Positions 33,483 to 42,679 of a DNA stretch of 64,000 nt are shown piece by piece. Under the pieces are notes generated by a model, which had not been told where the DNA came from, made no database searches, and was given only the letters and a program-made list of their open reading frames with translations. Within the stretch, counting starts at the first letter, position 1, and every line of letters starts with the position of its first letter. The position numbers and the translations under genes were made by a program. The stretch is taken from assembly GCF_017744045.1 (NCBI RefSeq), contig NZ_JAGHRD010000007.1; one strand, 5' to 3'. This DNA comes from Pelagimonas sp017744045 (lineage in GTDB: Bacteria > Pseudomonadota > Alphaproteobacteria > Rhodobacterales > Rhodobacteraceae).

Positions 33483-34715
33483 ATGACAACAACCACAGAA
33501 AACAGCCCCAATGAGCAAAAGGCTGGCATCGGCGAATATCTGGTGCGCCATTTGCGCGAATATGGTCTTCTCTTTGCGCTGATCGCGATCATGGCCTTTT
33601 TCCAGATCGCCACGAATGGCACGCTGCTCAAGCCGGTCAATGTGACCAACCTTTTGTTGCAGAACAGCTATATCGTCATCATGGCGCTGGGGATGCTGAT
33701 CGTAATCGTGGCCGGGCATATCGACCTGTCTGTCGGCTCGGTCATGGGATTTGTTGGTGCTTTGGCGGCGGTGATGATCGTCGAATTGGACCAGCCAACC
33801 TGGATCACAATCGCAACTTGTATCGCGGCGGGGGCCTTGATCGGGGCAGCGCAGGGCTATTGGGTCGCCTATTGGGGGATTCCCTCCTTTATCGTGACGC
33901 TGGCCGGGATGTTGGTGTTTCGCGGGGCCTCTCTCTGGCTGCTCGAAGGGCAATCGCTGGGGCCATTCCCGCGTGAATTCCAGATGATGGCCAACGGGTT
34001 TGTCCCCGATATCTTTCCCGCCGGGTTCGGTGAATCCGTCGCCAATCTGTTGGGGGAACGCCGGGTCAATATGCTGGCGCTTGTGACCGGGGTTTCTGCG
34101 GCCTGCGCGATCTTTTGGCTTGAATTGAAGAAACGCGCGCAAAACCGTGTCTATGGTATGGACACCGAACCAACCGCGTTTTTCTGGGCCCGTGTTGGCA
34201 TCATCTCCTTTGCCCTGGTGTTCATCCTGTTCAAACTCTCCACTTTCCGTGGCCTGCCGAATGTGCTGATCACCATGGGTGTTCTAACCATCCTTTACGC
34301 GTTCTTTACCGAACGCACCGTGACCGGGCGGCGTATTTATGCGCTGGGTGGCAATATCAAGGCCGCCAAACTGTCTGGTGTAAAAACCGCGCGCCTGACC
34401 TTTTTGGCTTTCGTCAATATGGGGGTTCTGGCGGCCATCGCCGGGATGGTCTTTGCCGCTCGCCTGAATTCGGCAACGCCCAAGGCCGGGTTTGCGCTGG
34501 AGCTCGACGTGATTGCGGCGGTCTTTATCGGTGGTGCGTCCATGTCGGGCGGCGTTGGCAAGATCGTCGGCGCGGTGGTCGGGGCCTTTCTGATGGGGGT
34601 GTTGAACAACGGCATGTCGATCCTTGGCATCGGCATCGACTATCAGCAGATGATCAAAGGGCTCGTCTTGCTCGCCGCTGTCATCTTTGACGTCTACAAC
34701 AAGCAAAAGAGCTAA
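33483..34715 (+). CDS. gguB: Sugar ABC transporter permease GguB
   Basis: 410 aa, about ten hydrophobic segments, with the CUT2 permease motifs VAGHIDLSVGSVMGF near residue 78 and FIGGASMSGGVGKIVGA near 350. It follows gguA by 11 bases with a GGGAGG ribosome site. Imports pentoses and hexoses bound by ChvE. Confidence 0.92.
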   Translation: MTTTTENSPNEQKAGIGEYLVRHLREYGLLFALIAIMAFFQIATNGTLLKPVNVTNLLLQNSYIVIMALGMLIVIVAGHIDLSVGSVMGFVGALAAVMIVELDQPTWITIATCIAAGALIGAAQGYWVAYWGIPSFIVTLAGMLVFRGASLWLLEGQSLGPFPREFQMMANGFVPDIFPAGFGESVANLLGERRVNMLALVTGVSAACAIFWLELKKRAQNRVYGMDTEPTAFFWARVGIISFALVFILFKLSTFRGLPNVLITMGVLTILYAFFTERTVTGRRIYALGGNIKAAKLSGVKTARLTFLAFVNMGVLAAIAGMVFAARLNSATPKAGFALELDVIAAVFIGGASMSGGVGKIVGAVVGAFLMGVLNNGMSILGIGIDYQQMIKGLVLLAAVIFDVYNKQKS

Positions 34716-34719
34716 GCAG

Positions 34720-36462
34720 ATGGCATTTGTTCCCAAAACATGGCCCCGCCGCCTGCGTTCAGCCGAATGGTATAGCGGTTCGACCAAAGACGCGATCTAT
34801 CATCGTGGCTGGCTCAAGAACCAAGGCTATCCAGACGATCTGTTTGATGGCCGCCCGGTGATCGGTATCCTGAATACCTGGTCCGAATTGACCCCCTGTA
34901 ACGGCCACCTTCGCGAGCTCAGCGAAAAGGTCAAAGCCGGAATTTGGGAGGCCGGGGGCTTTCCGCTTGAAGTGCCTGTTTTCTCGGCCAGCGAGAACAC
35001 GTTTCGCCCAACGGCCATGATGTTTCGCAACCTCGCCGCTATGAGCATCGAGGAACAGATCCGCGGCCAGCCTATGGATGGCTGCGTGCTGATGGTCGGC
35101 TGTGACAAGACCACGCCAAGCCTGCTGATGGCGGCAGCCTCGGTTGATCTGCCCTCTATTGTGGTCACCGGCGGCCCCATGCTGAACGGTTGGTTCCAGG
35201 GGGAACGCGTTGGAGCCGGCACGCATCTGTGGCGCTTTTCCGAAGCCGTAAAGGCCGGTGAAATGTCGCAAGACACCTTTCGCGAGGCCGAAAGCGCCGT
35301 TACCCGGTCAAGCGGCACCTGCAACACGATGGGCACCGCGTCCTCGATGGCGTCGATGACCGAAGCCCTGGGCATGGCGCTGTCCGGCAATGCGGCTATT
35401 CCAGCGGTCGACAGCCGCCGCCGCGTCATGGCGCAAATGAGCGGTCGCCGTATCGTGCAGTTGGTCAAGGACGATCTGAAACCCTCTGACATTCTGACCA
35501 AAGACGCCTTTGAAAACGCTGTGCGCGTCAACGGAGCTGTCGGTGGGTCCACAAATGCAGTTGTGCATCTGCTGGCCATTGCCGGGCGCATCGGGGTGGA
35601 TTTCACCCTGGATGACTGGGACCGCTGCGGGCGGGATGTGCCGACCATTGTGAACCTTCAGCCATCGGGGGACTACCTGATGGAAGAGTTCTATTACGCT
35701 GGTGGCTTGCCAGTTGTGTTGCGCCAAATGGGCGAGGCAGACCTCTTGCACAAAGACGCGCTGACCGTGTCCGGAGCCGACATCTGGTCCGAGGTCAAAG
35801 AGGCGCGCAACTGGAACGAAGATGTCATTCGCCCCTTTGATCAGGCGCTCACCCTGCAAGGAGGGATGGCTGTGCTCAAGGGCAATCTTGCCCCGAAAGG
35901 CGCGGTTATCAAACCCTCTGCCGCCTCGGAACACCTGATGCGCCATCGCGGGCGGGCGGTCGTCTTTGAGGATATCGACGATTACAAGGCCCGCATCGAA
36001 GATGAGGCGCTGGATGTGGATGAAACCTGCATTCTCGTGCTCAAGAATTGCGGCCCCAAAGGCTATCCCGGCATGGCCGAGGTAGGCAATATGGGCCTGC
36101 CACCCAAGGTTCTGAAAAAGGGCATCACCGATATGATCCGCATCTCGGATGCGCGCATGTCCGGCACGGCCTATGGAACCGTCATCTTGCACACCTCCCC
36201 CGAAGCCGCCGCAGGCGGGCCGCTGGCTGTGGTGCGGTCGGGTGACATGATCGACGTGGACGTGCCCGCCCGCCGATTGCACCTCGATATTTCCGAGGCC
36301 GAATTAGCGGATCGTCTGGCCCAATGGCAACCCAGCCATGAGGCACCCACATCCGGCTATGCCTGGCTGCATCAAGCCCATGTCCAAGGCGCGGATACCG
36401 GGGCTGATCTGGACTTTCTCAAAGGCTGCCGTGGCAGTGCCGTTGGAAAGGACAGCCATTGA
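34720..36462 (+). CDS. IlvD/Edd-family sugar-acid dehydratase (L-arabinonate dehydratase type)
   Basis: 580 aa. It removes water from an aldonate to give the 2-keto-3-deoxy acid. Three cysteines expected to bind the Fe-S cluster are Cys60 (TPCN), Cys128 (GCDKT) and Cys201 (SSGTCNTMGT), nearly the same positions as in the Rhizobium L-arabinonate dehydratase. The N-terminus RSAEWYSGSTKDAIYHRGW is that of the sugar-acid branch, not of IlvD for valine. D-fuconate or D-galactonate could be alternative substrates. The next gene starts at its stop codon. Confidence 0.88.
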   Translation: MAFVPKTWPRRLRSAEWYSGSTKDAIYHRGWLKNQGYPDDLFDGRPVIGILNTWSELTPCNGHLRELSEKVKAGIWEAGGFPLEVPVFSASENTFRPTAMMFRNLAAMSIEEQIRGQPMDGCVLMVGCDKTTPSLLMAAASVDLPSIVVTGGPMLNGWFQGERVGAGTHLWRFSEAVKAGEMSQDTFREAESAVTRSSGTCNTMGTASSMASMTEALGMALSGNAAIPAVDSRRRVMAQMSGRRIVQLVKDDLKPSDILTKDAFENAVRVNGAVGGSTNAVVHLLAIAGRIGVDFTLDDWDRCGRDVPTIVNLQPSGDYLMEEFYYAGGLPVVLRQMGEADLLHKDALTVSGADIWSEVKEARNWNEDVIRPFDQALTLQGGMAVLKGNLAPKGAVIKPSAASEHLMRHRGRAVVFEDIDDYKARIEDEALDVDETCILVLKNCGPKGYPGMAEVGNMGLPPKVLKKGITDMIRISDARMSGTAYGTVILHTSPEAAAGGPLAVVRSGDMIDVDVPARRLHLDISEAELADRLAQWQPSHEAPTSGYAWLHQAHVQGADTGADLDFLKGCRGSAVGKDSH

Positions 36463-37388
36463 TGGATCTCGCACTTGTCGGCATTGGAAAGATCGCGCGC
36501 GACCAGCACGTGCCCTCTCTTGACGCCTCCCCGGATTGGAAACTTGCTGCAACGGTTTCACGCCATGGCAGCGTCGATGGCGTCGAACAGTTCACCAGTT
36601 TCGAACAGTTCCTCGACGAACGGCAGGATATTCGCGTCGTATCGCTTTGCCTGCCGCCAGTGCCGCGGTTTGACTATGCGGTACAGGCGATCGCCGCCGG
36701 GCGGCATGTGATGCTGGAAAAGCCCCCCGGGGCCAGCGTCGCGGAATGTCAGAAACTGCTGGCTATGGCCCGTGCCCAGGGCGTGGCATTGTATGCGACC
36801 TGGCACTCGCGCGAGGCGGCGATGGTCGATGCGGCGCGCGATTGGCTTGCCGGGCAAAAGTTGCGTAAACTGACGGTCACCTGGCACGAAGACGTGCGCC
36901 GCTGGCATCCCGGACAAGACTGGATTTGGGAACCGGGCGGATTGGGGGTTTTTGACCCGGGTATCAACGCCCTGTCGATTGTGACCAAATTACTGCCGGA
37001 TACGCTGCATCTGGGTGCCGCAGAGTTGATCACCCCGGAAAACCGCCAATGCCCGATTGCCGCCAAGCTGCGCTTTGCCCACCCCAATGGCGCTGATATT
37101 CGTGCGGATTTTGACTGGCGCAAAGAAGGTGACCAGATCTGGCGCATCGAAGCGGAAACCGACAGCGGCATGATGACCCTGGACGCGGGCGGCGCACAGC
37201 TCAGCATCGATGGCGTTCCACAGCAATCAGACAGCGCAGCCCTGAGCGGGGAATACCCCCGCCTTTACGCGCGCTTTGCTGACCTGGTGGCCTCGGGCAG
37301 TTGCGATGTCGACCTCGCGCCGCTCCAGCATGTGGCGGATGCCTTTATGATCGGTCGCCGCGAGATCACCGCGCCATTTCACGAATAG
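36462..37388 (+). CDS. L-arabinose/D-galactose 1-dehydrogenase (Gfo/Idh/MocA family)
   Basis: 308 aa. N-terminal NAD(P) motif VGIGKIARDQHVP; EKPPGAS contributes Lys87; FDPGIN contributes Asp165 and Asn169. These three match, with a constant shift of four, the Lys91/Asp169/Asn173 reported for Azospirillum L-arabinose 1-dehydrogenase (309 aa). It oxidises the sugar to its lactone, the first step of the pathway. ATG 36462 shares a base with the preceding stop (TGATG). Confidence 0.87.
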   Translation: MDLALVGIGKIARDQHVPSLDASPDWKLAATVSRHGSVDGVEQFTSFEQFLDERQDIRVVSLCLPPVPRFDYAVQAIAAGRHVMLEKPPGASVAECQKLLAMARAQGVALYATWHSREAAMVDAARDWLAGQKLRKLTVTWHEDVRRWHPGQDWIWEPGGLGVFDPGINALSIVTKLLPDTLHLGAAELITPENRQCPIAAKLRFAHPNGADIRADFDWRKEGDQIWRIEAETDSGMMTLDAGGAQLSIDGVPQQSDSAALSGEYPRLYARFADLVASGSCDVDLAPLQHVADAFMIGRREITAPFHE

Positions 37389-37398
37389 GACAGAGCAG

Positions 37399-38316
37399 AT
37401 GAAATCTCCACTCACCGGCATTCTGCCAGTAGCCCCAACCCCCTTTCTGGACGACGGCCAGGTTGATGAAGACGGCATGCGCAGGGTTCTGGACTGCATG
37501 ATTGATCAGGGCGTCGATGCAATCTGCATTCTGGCCAATTATTCCGAGCAGTTTGTTCTATCGGACGAAGAACGTGCATGCCTGATGCGGATCAGCCTTG
37601 ACCATGTCGCAGGGCGCGTGCCGGTCATTGTGACGGTCAGTCATTTCTACACCGGCATCGTGGTCGAACGCGCCAAGGCGGCGCAATCGCTGGGCGCGTC
37701 CATGATCATGATGATGCCCCCCTATCATGGTGTTGGCTTGGTGCCCGCAGAGGCCGGTATCTTTGAACATTTCCAAGCGGTTTCGGACGCAATCGACATT
37801 CCGATCATGGTGCAGGACGCCCCGCTGTCGGGCTGCCAGCTCTCGGTGCCGCTCTTGGTGCGCATGGCAAAAGAGCTGGAACAAGTGCGCTACTTCAAGA
37901 TGGAAATGCCCTTTGCCGCGGATAAGATCGCCACGCTGATTGACCAAGGTGGCAGCGCCATCGAAGGCCCCTTTGATGGCGAAGAAGCTGCCACATTGCT
38001 GGCTGATCTGGATGCGGGTTGCACCGGGACAATGACCTCGGGCCTGCAATGCGAACATATCGGCAAAATTATTCGTAGTTATCTGGCCGGTGACAAAGAG
38101 GCCGCGCTGGCGCAATGGACGGCCTGCCTGCCACTGATCAATCACGAAAACCGCCAATGTGGCCTGCGCGCCTGCAAGACGGTGATGAAAGCCGGGGGCG
38201 TCATCAAGAGCGACCACGTGCGTCACCCGTTGAAACCCATGACACCGCGCACCCGCGACCGGCTGCTGCAATTGGCCACAGATATGGACCTCATCGCGCT
38301 GCGCTGGGGCAAGTAG
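37399..38316 (+). CDS. DapA-family 2-keto-3-deoxy-sugar-acid dehydratase
   Basis: 305 aa aldolase-fold protein. The Schiff-base residue is Lys167 in YFKMEMP; the N-terminal ANYSEQF loop is typical of L-2-keto-3-deoxyarabonate dehydratase, which gives 2-oxoglutarate semialdehyde. A pyruvate-forming aldolase reaction is an alternative, but the semialdehyde dehydrogenase downstream favours dehydration. Confidence 0.83.
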   Translation: MKSPLTGILPVAPTPFLDDGQVDEDGMRRVLDCMIDQGVDAICILANYSEQFVLSDEERACLMRISLDHVAGRVPVIVTVSHFYTGIVVERAKAAQSLGASMIMMMPPYHGVGLVPAEAGIFEHFQAVSDAIDIPIMVQDAPLSGCQLSVPLLVRMAKELEQVRYFKMEMPFAADKIATLIDQGGSAIEGPFDGEEAATLLADLDAGCTGTMTSGLQCEHIGKIIRSYLAGDKEAALAQWTACLPLINHENRQCGLRACKTVMKAGGVIKSDHVRHPLKPMTPRTRDRLLQLATDMDLIALRWGK

Positions 38317-38328
38317 GGGTAGATCACC

Positions 38329-39804
38329 ATGATTATGAACGACAAAAACCTGATTGCGGGGCAGTGGGTGCCGGGGGATCAGACCTTTGCCTCCGATTCT
38401 GGCAGCTTTCACGATGGCACCCCGGATATGGTGGCCAAGGCCTGCGAGGCGGCAGAGGACGCGTTTTGGACCTATGGGGCTAGCAGCGCAGAGAACCGCG
38501 CTGCTTTCCTGAATGCCATTGCGGATGAAATCGAAAACCGCGCTGAGGATATTACCAAGGTTGGCAGCCTCGAAACCGGCTTGCCCGCCGCCCGATTAGA
38601 GGGCGAGCGTGGGCGCACGACCGGGCAGTTGCGCCTCTTTGCGTCTCATATCCTCAAAGATGATTACCCCGAAACCCGCCATGATCCGGCCTTGCCTGAT
38701 CGTGCCCCTTTGCCGCGCCCGGATCTTACGCTGATCCATAAGCCCATCGGCCCTGTGGCGATCTTTGGCGCATCCAATTTTCCCTTGGCCTTTTCGGTTG
38801 CGGGGGGCGATACGGCCGCCGCTCTGGCCGCCGGGTGCCCGGTGGTCGTCAAAGCACATCCGGCGCATCCGGGAACCTGTGCCATCATCGCCGAGGCGAT
38901 CCTGGCCGCCATTACCTCTACCGGCCAGCCCACCGGTACCTTCAGCATGATCCATGGCAGCGGTGCCGAAGTGGGAACGGCGCTGGTCCAGCATCCGCTG
39001 ATCCAGGCCGTTGGCTTTACCGGGTCTCACAAGGTGGGGCGGATCCTCTTTGATCTCTGCGCGGCGCGTCCGGTGCCGATCCCGTTCTTTGGCGAGTTGG
39101 GGGCGGTCAATCCGATCTTTGTTCTGCCCAATGCCTTGGCCAATCGCGGTGCAACTATTGCCGAGGGCTGGGCGGCGTCGCTGACCATGGGGGCGGGGCA
39201 ATTCTGCACCAATCCCGGCGTGCTGTTTGTTCCCGGTGGCGCGACTGGCGATGCTTTTGTCGCCAGTGCCAAGGCGGCATTGGAACAAGTCGCGCCGCAA
39301 ACCATGCTGACCCAGGGCATTGCCGAGGCCTGTCGCGCAGGCGTTGCGGCGGCATCTGACGTGCCCGGCGTGCAATCGCATCTGTCGCCCCAATCGCAAC
39401 AACGCGACGGCGTCGCGTCGCTGTTGGAAACCGATTTGCAGACCTGGATCGCCAACCCAATTCTGGCCGAAGAGGTCTTTGGCCCGCATGGTATCATAGT
39501 GCGCACCGGAACTGACACTGACATGGTGGCTGCGGCGCATGCGCTTCAGGGGCAGTTGACCGTGACCTTGCAAATGGATGAGGGTGACGCGGACCTTGCC
39601 AAACAATTGCTGCCCATTGCCGAGCGCAAGGCAGGCCGGGTGCTGGCCAATGGGTTTCCAACCGGTGTCGAAGTGGCGGATGCCATGGTGCATGGCGGGC
39701 CTTACCCTGCTTCAACCAATTTTGGGGCAACCAGTGTTGGCACGCTGGCAATCCGTCGCTTTTTGCGACCTGTCTGTTACCAGAACATGCAGCATCTCTT
39801 GTAA
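38329..39804 (+). CDS. 2-oxoglutarate semialdehyde (2,5-dioxopentanoate) dehydrogenase
   Basis: An aldehyde dehydrogenase of 491 aa. Catalytic Cys293 is in GAGQFCTNPG; the Glu region FFGELGAVNP and the NAD loop FGASNFPLAFSVAGGDT are present. The sequence fits the sub-family that oxidises 2-oxoglutarate semialdehyde to 2-oxoglutarate. It is the last gene of the sugar operon. Either ATG 38329 or ATG 38335 could start translation. Confidence 0.88.
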   Translation: MIMNDKNLIAGQWVPGDQTFASDSGSFHDGTPDMVAKACEAAEDAFWTYGASSAENRAAFLNAIADEIENRAEDITKVGSLETGLPAARLEGERGRTTGQLRLFASHILKDDYPETRHDPALPDRAPLPRPDLTLIHKPIGPVAIFGASNFPLAFSVAGGDTAAALAAGCPVVVKAHPAHPGTCAIIAEAILAAITSTGQPTGTFSMIHGSGAEVGTALVQHPLIQAVGFTGSHKVGRILFDLCAARPVPIPFFGELGAVNPIFVLPNALANRGATIAEGWAASLTMGAGQFCTNPGVLFVPGGATGDAFVASAKAALEQVAPQTMLTQGIAEACRAGVAAASDVPGVQSHLSPQSQQRDGVASLLETDLQTWIANPILAEEVFGPHGIIVRTGTDTDMVAAAHALQGQLTVTLQMDEGDADLAKQLLPIAERKAGRVLANGFPTGVEVADAMVHGGPYPASTNFGATSVGTLAIRRFLRPVCYQNMQHLL

Positions 39805-39860
39805 ATGCGCGATACGGCCCTATTGCCGTGATACAAGGGGCCGCATTCTGACCCTGCTGC

Positions 39861-40325
39861 TCACCCGCGTCCGCGATAGGGCGGCACGCCCTGATCCGGA
39901 ATCCACACCGCTTCGGGCATCGGACCGGTCTGCCAAAACACGTCAATCGGAATGCCCCCGCGCGGATACCAATAGCCGCCAATTCGCAGCCATTGCGGGT
40001 CCAGAAACTCTGCCAGGCGGCGGCCAATCGAGACGGTGCAATCCTCGTGAAAGGCTCCGTGATTGCGGAACGACCCCAAAAACAGCTTGAGCGATTTGCT
40101 TTCAACCAACCAATCGCCGGGCACGTAGTCAATGACCAGATGGGCAAAGTCAGGCTGCCCGGTCATCGGACAAAGCGAGGTGAATTCGGGCGCGACAAAG
40201 CGCACGTTATAGGCCGTGTCAGCCTGCGGGTTTTGCACCCGCTCCAACTCGGCCTGGGATGGGTCGGACGGCAGGATCGTGTCGCCGCCCAATTGTTTCA
40301 GATTGCTGTAAATCGAGTCAGTCAT
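39861..40325 (-). CDS. queF: NADPH-dependent preQ0 reductase QueF
   Basis: 154 aa, single-domain form. QueF reduces the nitrile of 7-cyano-7-deazaguanine (preQ0) to preQ1. The catalytic Cys52 and Asp59 lie in SLCPMTGQPDFA with the same seven-residue spacing as in the Bacillus enzyme, and the nucleotide-binding ESKSLKL(F) motif follows. ATG 40325 has AGGAG 8 bases upstream; the longer start at 40376 is rejected. Last gene of the queCDEF unit. Confidence 0.93.
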   Translation of the reverse strand: MTDSIYSNLKQLGGDTILPSDPSQAELERVQNPQADTAYNVRFVAPEFTSLCPMTGQPDFAHLVIDYVPGDWLVESKSLKLFLGSFRNHGAFHEDCTVSIGRRLAEFLDPQWLRIGGYWYPRGGIPIDVFWQTGPMPEAVWIPDQGVPPYRGRG

Positions 40326-40341
40326 GGTGATACTCCTGTCA

Positions 40342-41049
40342 TCAGACACCACGTTTGTTGCCCCAAAGCAAAACATGCAGCTGCGGAAGAATGCGCGGGC
40401 TGAACCAGCGATCGCTGGTCACTTTTTCCACCAGCCAAAGCATACGGTCCAGGCTGTCCTGCGTCTTGATGGGAAGGTCCGGATCGACATCCGGATTGCC
40501 CGGTTGCAGGTAAAGCGGCAGATCCGGATAGCGCCCGGCAACAGCGCGCGCCCAGTCATAATCGGTGGCGTCAAAGATCACGATCTTCATCACCACCTGG
40601 GTTTTGGCCCCAGCCGCTGCGATGCAGTCTTCGAAATCGGCCCAATCCACGGTCTCACCGCTAGAGGGCGGTTTGGGGCTGATCACCAAGGTGTCAAGCG
40701 CGCCGAACCATGGTTTGGCGATCGAGCCCTGGGTCTCGCAGGCAAAGCGATACCCCTTGGCTTGGCCCAATGCCATGACTTGGGTGAAATCCTGAATGGC
40801 CGGGTTGCCACCAGACAGGGACACGGTCAAAGGCGTGCCACCCGACAGGCGTTCAACCTCGTCCCAAACTGCCACTGCGGACATGGGGTGCCAGTCGTGG
40901 CGATGCGCGCTGTCGACCGCATGCAGGCTGTCACACCAGGAGCAGCGGTAATCACAGCCCCCGGTGCGGACAAAAACGGTGGGTTCCCCAATCAAGGCCC
41001 CTTCACCTTGAATGGTGGGGCCAAAAATCTCGGCGATGCGCAGGGTCAT
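40342..41049 (-). CDS. queE: 7-carboxy-7-deazaguanine synthase QueE
   Basis: A radical SAM enzyme, 235 aa. The cluster-binding cysteines are Cys32, Cys36 and Cys39 (CDYRCSWC). N-terminal EIFGPTIQGEG is the family signature. It contracts 6-carboxytetrahydropterin to the 7-deazaguanine core. Overlaps the queD stop by four bases. Confidence 0.93.
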   Translation of the reverse strand: MTLRIAEIFGPTIQGEGALIGEPTVFVRTGGCDYRCSWCDSLHAVDSAHRHDWHPMSAVAVWDEVERLSGGTPLTVSLSGGNPAIQDFTQVMALGQAKGYRFACETQGSIAKPWFGALDTLVISPKPPSSGETVDWADFEDCIAAAGAKTQVVMKIVIFDATDYDWARAVAGRYPDLPLYLQPGNPDVDPDLPIKTQDSLDRMLWLVEKVTSDRWFSPRILPQLHVLLWGNKRGV

Positions 41050-41411
41050 GCCGCTGATTTCGGGCGGTATTCAGCCCATGTCTTGGGGGTTTCCGACACC
41101 CGCACCGCCGAGGTCTGCGGCCAGCGTGCCTTGCACCAGGTATAGAAATGATAGGCGACATTTTCCGTTGTGGGCGGGATGTCCATCACCTCATTCAGAT
41201 GCCGGTGGTCAAAGGTCTCATCGATATAATCCTTGAACGCACTCAACTCGTGGAAATCAATGATAAAGCCCGTCTCATCCAGTGTTTCGCTCTCAAGCTC
41301 GAGATAGACAATGTAGTTATGCCCATGCAGCCCGGCGCATTTATGCCCCTGGGGCAAGGTTTCGAGGCTATGCGAGGCGCAAAAGTGGAACTCTTTGCAG
41401 ATGCGAAACAT
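41046..41411 (-). CDS. queD: 6-carboxy-5,6,7,8-tetrahydropterin synthase QueD
   Basis: 121 aa. Zinc ligands are in ASHSLE and LHGHNY; the catalytic Cys is in GHKCAG and the Asp/His pair in FDHRHLN. It converts dihydroneopterin triphosphate to carboxytetrahydropterin. Its ATG shares one base with the queC stop (TAATG). Confidence 0.93.
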   Translation of the reverse strand: MFRICKEFHFCASHSLETLPQGHKCAGLHGHNYIVYLELESETLDETGFIIDFHELSAFKDYIDETFDHRHLNEVMDIPPTTENVAYHFYTWCKARWPQTSAVRVSETPKTWAEYRPKSAA

Positions 41412-42133
41412 TACGTGGTCTCCTGATGGCTGTCGGTCCCTGTGGCGGTGCCAGTCGCGGCGCGCCAGAAATCAGGATCTTCGTATTGGGTGGGGTCGGT
41501 GATACCCGCCAGGTGAAAGGCTTCGCGCCGTTCCACACAGGTGCCGCATCGCCCGCAATGATGCGTGCCGCCTTTGTAACAGGACCAAGTATCGGCAAAG
41601 GGCGCGTTTGCGGCGGCCCCTTCGGTGACGATATCGGCCTTGGTTTTATGGACGAACGGCGTCACCAGCGACACGTCGGCATAGCCATCCAAAGCCGCGC
41701 GCTGCATGGTGTCGAACGCCTCGGTAAAGGCGGGGCGGCAATCGGGATAGATAAAGTGATCCCCCCCGTGAACCGCCGTGGCAACGCCCGTATCACCCTT
41801 GGCGGCGGCGATGCCAAAAGCGATGCTCAGCATGATAGCATTGCGGTTTGGCACGACGGTGACTTTCATCGTGTCTTCGGCATAGTGGCCGTCGGGCACA
41901 TCAATATCATCCGTCAGGGCAGACCCGGTCAGGGAGGCCCCGATCGAACGAATATCAACGATATGATGGGGAACATGCAGACGCTGCGCCGCCGCGGCTG
42001 CAAATTCGACTTCTTTCTTGTGACGCTGGCCATAGTCGAAGGAAACCAGGCGGCTCAGCTCACTTTGGGCGGCGATGATATGGGCAAGCGACACGGAGTC
42101 GAGCCCACCTGAGCAGATGACGAGTGTTTTCAT
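41411..42133 (-). CDS. queC: 7-cyano-7-deazaguanine (preQ0) synthase QueC
   Basis: 240 aa. The PP-loop ATP site is SGGLDSVS at residues 8-15, and the zinc-binding cysteines are C-terminal (CYKGGTHHCGRCGTC). It uses ATP and ammonia to form preQ0. First gene of queC-queD-queE-queF; translation starts 6 bases after a preQ1 riboswitch that contains the ribosome site. Confidence 0.94.
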   Translation of the reverse strand: MKTLVICSGGLDSVSLAHIIAAQSELSRLVSFDYGQRHKKEVEFAAAAAQRLHVPHHIVDIRSIGASLTGSALTDDIDVPDGHYAEDTMKVTVVPNRNAIMLSIAFGIAAAKGDTGVATAVHGGDHFIYPDCRPAFTEAFDTMQRAALDGYADVSLVTPFVHKTKADIVTEGAAANAPFADTWSCYKGGTHHCGRCGTCVERREAFHLAGITDPTQYEDPDFWRAATGTATGTDSHQETT

Positions 42134-42139
42134 TTTGAA

Positions 42140-42174
42140 CCCTTGTTTTGATAACCGGGTAGGCTGCGACCGGT
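42140..42174 (-). ncRNA. preQ1-I riboswitch upstream of queC
   Basis: On the minus strand the 35-base element reads ACCGG-UCGCAG-CCUA-C-CCGGU followed by an A-rich tail CAAAACAAGGG. P1 is a perfect 5-bp stem (ACCGG with CCGGU). The loop UCGCAG, the specificity C just before the 3' stem strand, and the tail CAAAACAAGGG match the Thermoanaerobacter tengcongensis preQ1-I aptamer almost base for base. The AAGGG at the end is the queC ribosome site, 6 bases before the ATG, so preQ1 binding should hide it and block translation of the preQ1 pathway. It was read directly from the sequence. Confidence 0.93.
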
Positions 42175-42186
42175 GGCGTGCGCCTA

Positions 42187-42679
42187 ATGGTTATGGGCAA
42201 AAGGGTCAAGACGAGAGTTTGCGTTTATTGGACGCGATGGATCAGGCAGGGCTACACGTCCCGTAGCCTCGCCGGGCTTTGTCAGGACGATCTCCAGAAA
42301 AGGCTGGAGTATTTTTCGCCGAATGGTGCAGGAACAGGCTCGCCATATGCTGCCAGGCTTTCGCTCTCAGGTCACCATCCGCGCCTTCGTTGCCCAAGAA
42401 GCGCTGGACTATCACTACGACAACCCAGCCCAAATGTTCGCCGACTTGCAGCAAGGCGGCTGCATCTTACCCGATACCGGGTCGCACGGGCCTGACCAAA
42501 CCGCCCGGATTTGTTCATCTCAACACGCTTCCGCCAATTGAGATCTTCAGTCCTGGGATTGAGTCCAGTGCTCAAGCGTTTGAGTCACCAAGTGGCACCC
42601 CGTTCTGCGAGCGAGCGCCAGATCAACTACCTATTAGCCTGGCTTTGGTACATTCGATTTGTCTCAAATTTGCAGGGGG
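42187..42679. other. Degraded intergenic stretch, no intact gene
   Basis: About 490 bases between the queC leader and the truncated gene at 42680. Short reading frames overlap in all three plus frames. One near 42200-42300 (WIRQGYTSRSLAGLCQDDL) faintly resembles an HTH at the N-terminus of some transposases, and another at 42323 has no recognisable relative. I read it as decayed mobile or genic DNA rather than functional coding sequence. Confidence 0.4.

Noticed and set aside
38596..39693. 365-residue minus-strand frame over the aldehyde dehydrogenase
   Set aside because: Shadow of a gene with catalytic Cys and Glu motifs.
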